Shown one piece after another: positions 17,460 to 25,041 of a DNA stretch of 64,000 bases. Numbering within the stretch: position 1 is the stretch's first letter; each line of letters begins with the position of its first letter. The notes under the pieces are model-generated. The model was not told the origin of the DNA, made no database searches, and worked only from the letters and a program-made list of their open reading frames with translations. A program made the position numbers and the translations under genes. This stretch comes from SIG440 sp045645805 (GTDB taxonomy: Bacteria > Bacillota > Clostridia > Monoglobales > Monoglobaceae), in NCBI GenBank assembly GCA_045645805.1, contig JAZRJL010000083.1, forward strand, positions 13,979 to 77,978, given 5' to 3'.

Positions 17460-18482
17460 TTATCTCTGAACTCTGCCCGAGCCGTCGCCGCCTGCAAGCT
17501 TTTCAACCTCAGCAACAGAAACACGGTTGAAGTCACCCTCAATTGTGTGCTTAAGTGCCGATGCAGCAACTGCAAACTCGATAATTTCCTTTGAGGACTT
17601 GCCCGAAAGGATTGAGTAAATCAACCCGCCGCCAAAAGAATCACCGCCGCCTACACGGTCAACTATATGAAGGTGATATGTCTTTGAGAAGTAATAATCC
17701 TCGCCATCATAAAGCATACCTGCCCAGTCATTGTCGTTTGCCGAAATTGATGAGCGAAGTGTGATTGCAACCTTTTCAAAGCCGAATTTATCAGCAAGCT
17801 GCTTTGCAACGCTCTTGTATCCGTCGTGGTTGAGCTTTCCGCCATAGATATCGCTGCCCTCTGCCTCGATGCCAAATACATCCTTTGCATCCTCTTCGTT
17901 TGAAATACAAACATCAACATACTGACAAAGCTCGGTCATAGCAGCCCTTGCCTGTTCTCTTGTCCAAAGCTTGCCACGGTAGTTAAGGTCACAGGAGATT
18001 TTAACGCCCTTTGCCTTTGCTGCCTTACAAGCCTCTTTACAAATTTCAACTACGTTCTCGCCCAAAGCGGGAGTTATACCTGTAAAGTGGAACCAGTCAG
18101 CATCCTCAAAAATGCTGTCCCAGTCAAAGTCTGATGCCTGAGCCTGCTGAATTGAAGAATATGCACGGTCATAAACACAAACCGAGCCACGCTGTGATGC
18201 ACCTTTTTCAAGGAAGTAAATACCAACTCTTTCGCCGCCGCGAACAATCTTTGAGGTATCAACACCAAAATATCTAAGGCTGTCAACAGCCGCCTGACCG
18301 ATTGCGTGCTTGGGAAGCTTGGTAACATATGTACTGTCAAGACCATAGTTTGCAAGTGATACAGCAACGTTTGCTTCGCCGCCGCCAAAGGTAGCCTGCA
18401 TCTGGTCGTTCTGGAAAAATCTGTAATATCCGTTGGGAGCAAGTCTCAACATAATTTCACCGAAAGTAACTACTTTTTTCAT
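17460..18482 (-). CDS. kdgK: 2-keto-3-deoxygluconate kinase (PfkB family)
   Basis: Phosphorylates KDG to KDPG in uronate/pectin catabolism. The 340-residue PfkB-family protein has the N-terminal GEIMLRLAP and FGGGEANVAVSLA signatures and the C-terminal ATP/anion-hole motif RVGGGDSFGGGL. Its start overlaps the end of the aldolase gene by 4 bases (ATGA), so kinase and aldolase are translationally coupled and consecutive in the pathway. The neighbouring IclR regulator and YhcH-family gene support a uronate role. Confidence 0.92.
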   Translation of the reverse strand: MKKVVTFGEIMLRLAPNGYYRFFQNDQMQATFGGGEANVAVSLANYGLDSTYVTKLPKHAIGQAAVDSLRYFGVDTSKIVRGGERVGIYFLEKGASQRGSVCVYDRAYSSIQQAQASDFDWDSIFEDADWFHFTGITPALGENVVEICKEACKAAKAKGVKISCDLNYRGKLWTREQARAAMTELCQYVDVCISNEEDAKDVFGIEAEGSDIYGGKLNHDGYKSVAKQLADKFGFEKVAITLRSSISANDNDWAGMLYDGEDYYFSKTYHLHIVDRVGGGDSFGGGLIYSILSGKSSKEIIEFAVAASALKHTIEGDFNRVSVAEVEKLAGGDGSGRVQR

Positions 18483-19117
18483 CCTCTTATCTCCTTTAAA
18501 AGTTGTGTTGCTTCTTTTGTAAGCTTTTCAATTTCATCAAATTTGCCCTCTGAAATTTTGTCTGCGGGAACCATCCAGCTGCCGCCGCAGGCAAAAACAG
18601 CCTTGCAGTTTAAGTAATCAGCAAGGTTGCCCACACCGATACCGCCGGTAGGCATAAACTTAACCTTTGTATAGGGTGCTGCCATTGCCTTTATCATCTT
18701 TACGCCGCCTGCAGCCTCAGCAGGGAAGAACTTGAGATATGTAAGACCAAGTGACATACCCATTTCAACCTCAGAGGGTGTGCAAACGCCGGGAACAATG
18801 GGATAACCCTTTTCGCAGCAGTACTTTACAACCTCAGGGTTTAAACCGGGGCTTACAATAAACGAAGCACCTGCATTCATTGCAGCGTCAGCCTGTTCTT
18901 TGGTAAGAACAGTACCTGCACCTATAAAGAAATCGGGATACTCGTTTGCAATAAGGCGTATTGCCTCTTCTGCCGCATCTGTACGGAATGTAATCTCTGC
19001 ACAGCAAAGACCTCCGTTTTTAAGTGCGGTTGCAAGAGGGATTGCGTCCTTTGCATCGTCAATTTTTACCACCGGAATTATACCGGTGTCACTTATTTTT
19101 TTAATAAGCTGTTCCAT
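18479..19117 (-). CDS. eda: KDPG/KHG aldolase
   Basis: Cleaves 2-keto-3-deoxy-6-phosphogluconate to pyruvate and glyceraldehyde 3-phosphate. The 212-residue protein shows the catalytic glutamate region CAEITFRTDAA, AGTVLTKEQA and the Schiff-base lysine in YLKFFPAEAAGG. ATG 19117 (MEQLIKK) follows AAGGAG by 8 bases, whereas GTG 19126 would overlap that site. It is the first gene of the operon and is preceded by a perfect promoter and a 17-base inverted repeat. Confidence 0.93.
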   Translation of the reverse strand: MEQLIKKISDTGIIPVVKIDDAKDAIPLATALKNGGLCCAEITFRTDAAEEAIRLIANEYPDFFIGAGTVLTKEQADAAMNAGASFIVSPGLNPEVVKYCCEKGYPIVPGVCTPSEVEMGMSLGLTYLKFFPAEAAGGVKMIKAMAAPYTKVKFMPTGGIGVGNLADYLNCKAVFACGGSWMVPADKISEGKFDEIEKLTKEATQLLKEIRG

Positions 19118-19133
19118 TATATCCACTCCTTTT

Positions 19134-19150
19134 GTTTCGCATTGTGAAAC
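19134..19150. promoter_or_regulatory. Candidate IclR/KdgR operator
   Basis: Inverted repeat GTTTCGCATTGTGAAAC lies between the eda promoter and its start codon. Its GTTTC/GAAAC half-sites resemble known IclR-family sites, and an IclR gene is 0.7 kb away. Confidence 0.6.
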
Positions 19151-19172
19151 GTAGTTTTATTTTTCTGTCTAC

Positions 19173-19201
19173 ATTATAACCAAAATATATTAAAATGTCA
19201 A
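19173..19201 (-). promoter_or_regulatory. Sigma-A promoter of eda-kdgK
   Basis: Minus-strand TTGACA (19196-19201), 17-base spacer, TATAAT (19173-19178). Confidence 0.9.
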
Positions 19202-19211
19202 TAGAAAATTG

Positions 19212-19240
19212 TTGCAAAGGGAAAATTTGTATGATATACT
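19212..19240 (+). promoter_or_regulatory. Sigma-A promoter of the YhcH-family gene
   Basis: TTGCAA (19212-19217), 17-base spacer, TATACT (19235-19240), divergent from the eda promoter. Confidence 0.7.
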
Positions 19241-19274
19241 TAATGGGTAATTTATACATAAAGGAGATTTTGGA

Positions 19275-19733
19275 ATGATTTTTGATAATTTGAATAACTG
19301 CGAAAAATATTTTGGTCTTAACAAAAACTTTGAAAAAGCATTTGACTTTTTAAAAAATGCAACCGCCGACCTTGAGGATAAAAAGTACGAGCTTGACGGT
19401 AAAGAGCTTTATGCCATTGTCCAAAGCTACAACTCAAAACAGCCTGAAGACGGTAAGCTTGAAGCACACAGAAATTACATTGACATTCAGTATATAATTT
19501 CAGGAATTGAAACCATTGAAGCTGTTGATATTTCAAAGGTATGCCCCAAATGCGACGGCTACAACCCCGAAAAGGACGTGGAGTTTTTTGAGGATTTGGA
19601 AAAAACCTCAAAATGCGTTGTTGAAGCAGGAGAGTACGGAATATTCTTCCCCAATGACGTTCACAAGCCCGGTCTTGCATACCAGGGCAATTCCTCAGCC
19701 GTAAAGAAAATTGTGGTAAAGATAAAGCTTTAA
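19275..19733 (+). CDS. YhcH/YjgK/YiaL family protein (DUF386)
   Basis: A 152-residue cupin-like protein of the EbgC/YhcH family, found with sialic acid, uronate and beta-galactoside genes and thought to bind or isomerise sugar acids. Metal-binding signatures LEAHRNYIDIQY (about 62-73) and FFPNDVHKPGL (about 124-134) are present. Placed between the KDG genes and the IclR regulator, with a ribosome site AAGGAG upstream, it probably serves the same uronate pathway. Confidence 0.85.
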   Translation: MIFDNLNNCEKYFGLNKNFEKAFDFLKNATADLEDKKYELDGKELYAIVQSYNSKQPEDGKLEAHRNYIDIQYIISGIETIEAVDISKVCPKCDGYNPEKDVEFFEDLEKTSKCVVEAGEYGIFFPNDVHKPGLAYQGNSSAVKKIVVKIKL

Positions 19734-19745
19734 GGCAAATTCATG

Positions 19746-19791
19746 CCTTCTCCGTTTGGAGAAGGGGGACCACGCAAGTGGTGGATGAGGC
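19746..19791. repeat. Degenerate family B repeat
   Basis: CCTTCTCC/GGAGAAGG and CCACGCAAGTGG palindromes followed by GGATGAGG, resembling the right half of the repeat at 27615-27728. Confidence 0.5.
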
Positions 19792-19829
19792 GAAATCGCC
19801 TTTACCTACCCCGAAAGGATTGATAAAAT

Positions 19830-20591
19830 ATGGAGCAACAAACATCAGGCGTTCAGTCAGTTGAACGTACATTTAAACTGATTGAGCTTTTGTCTGCAAA
19901 AAAGGAAATAAGCATAAAAGAGCTATCTGAAAAGTCGGGGCTCCACAAAGCCACGGTTTTCAGACTTTTAAACACCCTTTCAGGCCTTGGCTATGTTATG
20001 CAGAACTCCACAACCGAAAAGTACGGATTAAGCCCGAAATTTTTAAGAATTTCATCAAGACTTCTTGAAAATTTTGACATTCGCGAACAGGTGCGACCTT
20101 TTCTTGAAAGGCTTTCAAAAAACTGCGGCGAAACCGTGCATCTTGTGGAACGCAGCGGCAAAAACGTGGTCTATATCGACAAGTTTGAAGCTCCTAAAAG
20201 CTCTATCCGTATGGTTTCCCGTATTGGAATGTCACTGCCTATGCCAAATACCGCTGTGGGCAAGGCAATTATGGCAGAGCTTGATGCCGGCGAAATCAAA
20301 AAGGTTTGGAAAAGCTGTGACATTGTAAAGCACACCGAAAATACAATTACAAGCTTTGACAAATTTTTAGAAGAAATCGAAAATGTCCGCTCAAAGGGCT
20401 TTGCAGTTGATAACGAAGAAAATGAAAACGGAGTTTTCTGCATTGCGGCGACCTTGCCACGTATCGGCGACAGTCCCGCCCACGCATTCAGCATTTCTGC
20501 TCCCATTCAGCGTGCAGACGCACAGACCATTGAAAAGAATATCGGGCTTTTAAAGGAAACCCAAAAAGAAATTTGTGAAATTTTAGGTTAA
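19830..20591 (+). CDS. IclR family transcriptional regulator (KdgR-like)
   Basis: A 253-residue regulator. The N-terminal winged helix (about 7-65, with KELSEKSGLHKATVFRLLNTL as the recognition region) is followed by the IclR effector domain ending in TLPRIGDSPAHAFSISAPIQR. IclR/KdgR proteins typically repress KDG-pathway genes until KDG binds. Its location beside eda-kdgK and the GTTTC/GAAAC palindrome upstream of eda make that pathway the likely target. No separate promoter was seen; it may be co-transcribed with the YhcH-family gene. Confidence 0.85.
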   Translation: MEQQTSGVQSVERTFKLIELLSAKKEISIKELSEKSGLHKATVFRLLNTLSGLGYVMQNSTTEKYGLSPKFLRISSRLLENFDIREQVRPFLERLSKNCGETVHLVERSGKNVVYIDKFEAPKSSIRMVSRIGMSLPMPNTAVGKAIMAELDAGEIKKVWKSCDIVKHTENTITSFDKFLEEIENVRSKGFAVDNEENENGVFCIAATLPRIGDSPAHAFSISAPIQRADAQTIEKNIGLLKETQKEICEILG

Positions 20592-20597
20592 TATTAT

Positions 20598-20632
20598 AAA
20601 GGTCACAGCAAAAAGCTGTGACCTTTGTTTTT
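20598..20632 (+). terminator. Terminator of the IclR gene (possibly bidirectional)
   Basis: AAAGGTCACAGC/GCTGTGACCTTT stem with GTTTTTC after it; mscL ends on the other side. Confidence 0.8.
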
Positions 20633-20633
20633 C

Positions 20634-21062
20634 TTATTCCTCTTCAATTTGTGCCTTTTCCTTTAAAAGGTCACGGATTTCAGCGAGCAGCTCTGCCTCG
20701 GTGGGAGCCTTTGGCTCTTCAGGTGCTGGTGCTTCCTCTTCTTTTTTAGCAAATTTCTCCTTTGCCTTTCCGATGGCACTTACAACCATAAACATTGAGA
20801 ACGCAATGATAAGAAAGCTTACAATATTCTGAATAAAGTTTCCGTAAAGAATAGCCGCCTCGGGTGTTGTTTCTGTCGCCTCGGCAAGAACAACCTTGAG
20901 GGACTTGAAATCCATTCCCGCAGTAATACGGCCAAAGACCGGCATAACAATATCATTAACCAGCGAGTTTACAATCGTCCCGAAAGCACCGCCGACAATA
21001 ACGCCGACAGCCATATCAACAACGTTGCCTTTAAGGGCAAAATTCTTAAATTCTTTCAACAT
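20634..21062 (-). CDS. mscL: Large-conductance mechanosensitive channel
   Basis: A homopentameric osmotic safety valve. The 142-residue protein has the amphipathic N-terminus and pore helix (EFKNFALKGNVVDMAVGVIVGGAFGTIV), a periplasmic-side loop, the second helix (NIVSFLIIAFSMFMVV) and an acidic C-terminal bundle (KKEEEAPAPEEPKAP). The ATG at 21062 (MLKEFKNF) matches the family start; the longer frame adds an unrelated basic extension. It is monocistronic. Confidence 0.95.
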   Translation of the reverse strand: MLKEFKNFALKGNVVDMAVGVIVGGAFGTIVNSLVNDIVMPVFGRITAGMDFKSLKVVLAEATETTPEAAILYGNFIQNIVSFLIIAFSMFMVVSAIGKAKEKFAKKEEEAPAPEEPKAPTEAELLAEIRDLLKEKAQIEEE

Positions 21063-21177
21063 AATTATATTTCTCCTTTTTCTTCGGTTTTTTAAAGTAT
21101 ACCAAAAAAGCGTATATTTTGTCAAGTCTTGTCAAATTCTGCTGTGTTAAAATCAAAAAGGGGAAACTTCTCTCAAA

Positions 21178-22176
21178 CTACGGACAAAAAACCTTGCCCG
21201 TTGCCCACAGACACGCTCCGCAGGTGGGTTTTTCGTTATACATACAATCCTCAATATTCTGCTCCCTCAATTCGCAGCCCTCGCAAAGAGTGCAGGTGGG
21301 GAAATCAAAAACCTTAACTCTTTCACGAAATTCAGTGTATTCCCCGCCCGTATATATATCATAAAGTGGCGTATCATTTACATTTCCAAAGCTGTGCGAG
21401 TATACTGTCCGTTCAAGGTCAAACATAAAGGTCTTTGACGAGTGCAGAAGCTGCATACACGGCACAACACTTCCGTCCCACTTGACAAAGCACATATCCT
21501 CTTTAACAAATGGGCAATATTCGCATTTCTTTTTCTCATAACCCACACCATATCTTGACATTTTGCCTACGTGAATATCCTTTTTGTAAAATTCCCGTGC
21601 ATCAGCATTGGGTATACCCGGTATTGCATGGCTTACATTAATAATATCCACCTTGTATTTGTCCGCAAAAGCGTTTATAAGTTCAAGCTGTGCCTCGTTT
21701 TCAGCCATTACAACAAAGGTGATACCAAGCTGAACAGCCGTACCTTTTCGTAATTGATTGAACATTTCAATACTTTTGGTTATGGTCTCGAATCTTCCGC
21801 CAAGGCGGATTTTTTCATATTCCTCTTTGGAAAATCCGTCCATTGAAATCCACAGACGGGTAAGTCCATTTTCGATAAGTATCTTGCTTGCCTCAGCCGA
21901 AAGACAGGTTCCGTTTGTGATAAGCTCAACATTTTTGCAATTTTCCGCCGCCATTTTCACCATTTTGTCAATACGTCTGTGAACCAACGGTTCACCCATA
22001 CCGCCAAAAAACACCGTCTCGGGTTTATGTTCGTTTATGTAATCAAACACCCGTTCAATCGTTTCGTCAGACATACTTCCGATTTCCTCGTCAATCCAGG
22101 TATGCCGGAAGCACATCTTGCCGGAAAGATTGCAGGCAGAGGTAGGCTCAATATATAATTTTTTAATTATGTCCAT
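21178..22176 (-). CDS. Radical SAM/SPASM-type protein lacking the middle cluster cysteine
   Basis: A 332-residue protein with the radical SAM TIM barrel (YIEPTSACNLSGKMCFRHTW, GGMGEPLVHRRIDKM, ELITNGTCL, RLWISMDG) and a cysteine-rich C-terminal auxiliary-cluster region (CEYCP, CTLCEGCELR, CMYNEKPTCGAC). The overall look, especially the FRHTW after the cluster motif, resembles maturases of tungsten-cofactor oxidoreductases, though this is tentative. The CX3CX2C motif reads CNLSGKMC: the middle cysteine is Gly (GGC, one base from TGC). The ATG at 22176 is 6 bases after GGAGAG. No aldehyde oxidoreductase is nearby. Confidence 0.75.
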   Translation of the reverse strand: MDIIKKLYIEPTSACNLSGKMCFRHTWIDEEIGSMSDETIERVFDYINEHKPETVFFGGMGEPLVHRRIDKMVKMAAENCKNVELITNGTCLSAEASKILIENGLTRLWISMDGFSKEEYEKIRLGGRFETITKSIEMFNQLRKGTAVQLGITFVVMAENEAQLELINAFADKYKVDIINVSHAIPGIPNADAREFYKKDIHVGKMSRYGVGYEKKKCEYCPFVKEDMCFVKWDGSVVPCMQLLHSSKTFMFDLERTVYSHSFGNVNDTPLYDIYTGGEYTEFRERVKVFDFPTCTLCEGCELREQNIEDCMYNEKPTCGACLWATGKVFCP

Positions 22177-22208
22177 AATATTCTCTCCATCCAACTATGA
22201 TTTGCGGG

Positions 22209-22676
22209 TTAATAGTTATAAATCTTCTTAGCAGGGTTTTGTTCCATATAAGAAAGGTGCATAACATAATCCCTTTCATCACGGATAATGTGTTCATAAA
22301 ATGATTTCTGCCATACAGAAAAACCAACTTTTTTGGAAACCCATCGTTTCATCTGACCAACAACTCTCATTATCGTAGGGGCGGATAATATCCGCCCGTT
22401 ATCATCTTTTGAAATCTTTAAAATCAAATGTATATGGTCAGGCATTATTACATATTCATCAACCTTTACATTCGAGTAGTGCTTTGCAATCGAGTCTATT
22501 GCTGTTTTTGCAATTTTACCTTTTAAGGACAAATTTGGGCGGATAATATCCGCCCCTACGTTGTTTGCCCAGAACAAAGGCTTTCTGTTTTTCGTACACA
22601 ACGTTATGAAATAATAACCGTTTTGTGAATAATCGTATTCCTTCAACCGTAAATTCTTTCTTTTGGGATACTCCAT
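22209..22676 (-). CDS. REP-associated tyrosine transposase (RAYT, Y1/IS200-like)
   Basis: A 155-residue HUH single-strand DNA transposase. The metal-binding H81-x-H83 is in MPDHIHLIL and the likely catalytic tyrosine is Y127 in QKSFYEHIIRD. RAYTs process REP/REPIN palindromes. Uniquely, the coding region itself carries two identical 23-base copies of the local REP palindrome in opposite orientation (22375-22397 and 22537-22559), translated as part of NNVGADIIRP (38-47) and NGRILSAPTI (93-102). No inverted-repeat ends or target duplication were seen around the gene. Confidence 0.9.
   Translation of the reverse strand: MEYPKRKNLRLKEYDYSQNGYYFITLCTKNRKPLFWANNVGADIIRPNLSLKGKIAKTAIDSIAKHYSNVKVDEYVIMPDHIHLILKISKDDNGRILSAPTIMRVVGQMKRWVSKKVGFSVWQKSFYEHIIRDERDYVMHLSYMEQNPAKKIYNY
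22375..22397. repeat. Family E (REP) palindrome inside the RAYT gene, copy 1
   Basis: Begins GTAGGGGCGGAT and continues into ATCCGCCC; identical in reverse orientation to the copy at 22537-22559. Confidence 0.9.
22537..22559. repeat. Family E (REP) palindrome inside the RAYT gene, copy 2
   Basis: The exact reverse complement of 22375-22397, ending ATCCGCCCCTAC; the pair has the inverted layout of a REPIN. Confidence 0.9.
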
Positions 22677-22772
22677 GCCAAATCACCCGTACAAAAATTA
22701 TATCAACCACATTGTAGCACAGTTTCAGCAAAAGGTAAAGCACAGATTTTAATATTTTTTGCGTAATATCGG

Positions 22773-22801
22773 TAGACAAACACGTTAAAAAGTAGTATAA
22801 T
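22773..22801 (+). promoter_or_regulatory. Sigma-A promoter of typA
   Basis: TAGACA (22773-22778), 17-base spacer, TATAAT (22796-22801). Confidence 0.8.
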
Positions 22802-22850
22802 TAGTATTTGTGTAAAAAAGAATATATTCCGGAATAAGGAGTTTTTTTAT

Positions 22851-24674
22851 ATGAAAAGAGAAGATTTAAGAAACATTGCAATTATTGCCCACGTTGACCA
22901 CGGAAAGACCACATTGGTTGACGAAATGCTGAAGCAGGGCGGTATCTACCGTGAAAATCAGGTTGCACCCGACCGTGTTATGGACAACGGCGATTTAGAG
23001 CGTGAACGCGGAATTACAATCCTTGCAAAAAACACCTCCGTTTTCTACAACGGTATAAAAATGAACATTATTGACACTCCCGGTCACGCTGACTTCAGCG
23101 GCGAGGTGGAAAGAATTCTGAAAATGGTAAACGGTGTCATTCTGCTTGTTGACGCTGCCGAAGGCCCTATGCCCCAGACCAGATTTGTTCTGCAAAAGGC
23201 GCTTGAAATGCAGCACCGCATAATTATTGTTGTGAACAAGATGGACCGTCCCGATGCACGTCTTGACGAAATCCCCGACGAGGTTTTAGAGCTTCTTTTA
23301 GACCTTAACGCAAACGACGAGCAAATCGACAGTCCTATTATCTTTTGTTCGGGCAGGGCAGGTACAGCAACCCTTAACCCCCATGTTCCGGGCGAAAATC
23401 TTGAGCTTTTGTTCAAAACCATTATCGAGCATATTCCCGCCCCCGAGGGCGACCCTGACGGTGAGCTGCAAATGCTTGTTTCGTCAATTGACTACAATGA
23501 CTATGTAGGCAGAATGGCTATCGGCAGAATTGAACGAGGCAGAATTCGCCAGAATCAGGAAGTTACTGTGTGCGACTTTCATCAAAAGCACGCACCATAC
23601 AAAGCAAAGATTGCCAATATGTATCAGATAGACGGACTGGGCAAGACCCCTGTTGACCACGCCGAGGTGGGCGACATTGTGTGTATTTCGGGCATTACCG
23701 ACATTACTATCGGCGACACCGTTACATCACCCCTTGACCCCACACCATTGCCCTTTGTAAAGATTGGTGAGCCTACTATTGAAATGACATTTTCGGTAAA
23801 TGACAGCCCCTTTGCAGGCAGAGAGGGCAAGTTTGTAACTTCAAGACAGCTGCGTGACCGCCTGCAAAAAGAGCTTTTAAAGGACGTATCTCTCCGTGTT
23901 GAAGATGGTGACACCACCGATACCTTCCGTGTGGCAGGCAGGGGCGAAATGCATATTTCAATTCTGATTGAAACAATGCGCCGTGAGGGCTTTGAATTTG
24001 CAGTAAGCACACCCAGAGTTCTTTTCAAGGAAATTGACGGCGTGCTTTGCGAGCCTATTGAAAAGCTGCTGATTGACGTGCCTGAGACCTCAATGGGTGC
24101 GGTTATGGAAAAGCTTGGCTCTCGCAAGGGTGAGCTTTGCCAGATGGCACCTCAGGGAACAGACCGTATGCGTCTTGAATATCTTATTCCTGCCCGTGGA
24201 CTACTTGGCTACCGCAACGAATTTTTGACCGATACCAAGGGCGAGGGAATTTTAAGCTCGGTATTTTTTGAATATCAACCCTACAAGGGTGATATTACAC
24301 GCCGCTACACAGGTTCACTTGTATCCTTTGATACAGGCGAGGCTGTTGGCTATGGATTGTTTAAAATTCAGGACAGAGGCTCTCTGTTTATCGAGCCTGG
24401 AACACCCGTTTACGAGGGTATGATTGTTGGTATCAATCCCAAGCTTGAGGATATGGCGGTTAATGTCTGCAAAAAGAAGCAGCTTACCAACACCCGAGCC
24501 TCGGGCAGTGATGAAGCATTAAAGCTTGTACCGCCAATCAGGCTGAGCCTTGAAATGTGTATTGAATTTTTGGCAGATGACGAGCTGTTGGAGGTAACAC
24601 CAAAAAACCTTCGTTTGAGAAAACGTATTTTAAATACACAATTAAGACTCAAAGATAAGGCAAGAAATAAATAG
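22851..24674 (+). CDS. typA: Translational GTPase TypA/BipA
   Basis: A ribosome-associated GTPase of the EF-G family involved in 50S assembly and stress or cold growth. The 607-residue protein has G1 AHVDHGKTTL (13-22), the GITI switch, DTPGHADF and NKMD motifs, then EF-G-like domains II, III and V and the BipA-specific C-terminal domain (LEMCIEFLADDELLEVTP). It is monocistronic with its own promoter; AAGGAG lies upstream of the ATG. Confidence 0.97.
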   Translation: MKREDLRNIAIIAHVDHGKTTLVDEMLKQGGIYRENQVAPDRVMDNGDLERERGITILAKNTSVFYNGIKMNIIDTPGHADFSGEVERILKMVNGVILLVDAAEGPMPQTRFVLQKALEMQHRIIIVVNKMDRPDARLDEIPDEVLELLLDLNANDEQIDSPIIFCSGRAGTATLNPHVPGENLELLFKTIIEHIPAPEGDPDGELQMLVSSIDYNDYVGRMAIGRIERGRIRQNQEVTVCDFHQKHAPYKAKIANMYQIDGLGKTPVDHAEVGDIVCISGITDITIGDTVTSPLDPTPLPFVKIGEPTIEMTFSVNDSPFAGREGKFVTSRQLRDRLQKELLKDVSLRVEDGDTTDTFRVAGRGEMHISILIETMRREGFEFAVSTPRVLFKEIDGVLCEPIEKLLIDVPETSMGAVMEKLGSRKGELCQMAPQGTDRMRLEYLIPARGLLGYRNEFLTDTKGEGILSSVFFEYQPYKGDITRRYTGSLVSFDTGEAVGYGLFKIQDRGSLFIEPGTPVYEGMIVGINPKLEDMAVNVCKKKQLTNTRASGSDEALKLVPPIRLSLEMCIEFLADDELLEVTPKNLRLRKRILNTQLRLKDKARNK

Positions 24675-24682
24675 GGACATAA

Positions 24683-24760
24683 ATAGGGGCGATGTTTACA
24701 TCGCTCCTTATTGTTGCCGTAGTAGGTCACGGGCGGTTGATAACCGCCCGTACAATGTAG
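24683..24760. repeat. Two small palindromes downstream of typA, including a family E repeat
   Basis: GGGGCGATGTTTACATCGCTCC (24687-24707) may terminate typA; GGGCGGTTGATAACCGCCCG (24731-24750) is a family E palindrome. From there to 24830 only GC-rich repeat debris and a TTTTTACATTCTC motif are seen. Confidence 0.6.
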
Positions 24761-24830
24761 AGGTCGGCGTCCCTGACGACCCGTGCATGAGGGCACAGAA
24801 CCCCCCTACTATTTTTACATTCTCGTCAAA

Positions 24831-25041
24831 GAGGATAGGAAAAATTGAGTTAGAATGAGCAAACTGAACCCGAAGGCGTACTTGTGTACGTTGAGAGGTG
24901 AAGTTTGCTTATAGCAAAAGGCTTAAAATCTTAAACTCTGATATAGTGAGATTTTTTCATTTTTATCGCAAATATATATCATATGACAAACCTCTTTATT
25001 TTCCCTTTGCCTTTTGCGGTCTAAACAATTTTTACATCCTC
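24831..25041 (-). repeat. Family A three-way-junction element, copy A2
   Basis: Outer stem GAGGATAGGAAAAATTG with CAATTTTTACATCCTC. P3 has AAACTGAACCCGAAGG...GAGAGGTGAAGTTT and a CGTAC/GTACG tip; P2 opens AGCAAAAGGC and closes GCCTTTTGCGG. Its right end provides the TAA stop (25032-25034) of the glycoside-hydrolase gene. Confidence 0.8.

Noticed and set aside
22209..22676. Complete IS200/IS605 insertion sequence
   Set aside because: No TnpB, no subterminal ends or target TTAC/TCAA sites were seen; the protein layout fits a RAYT.
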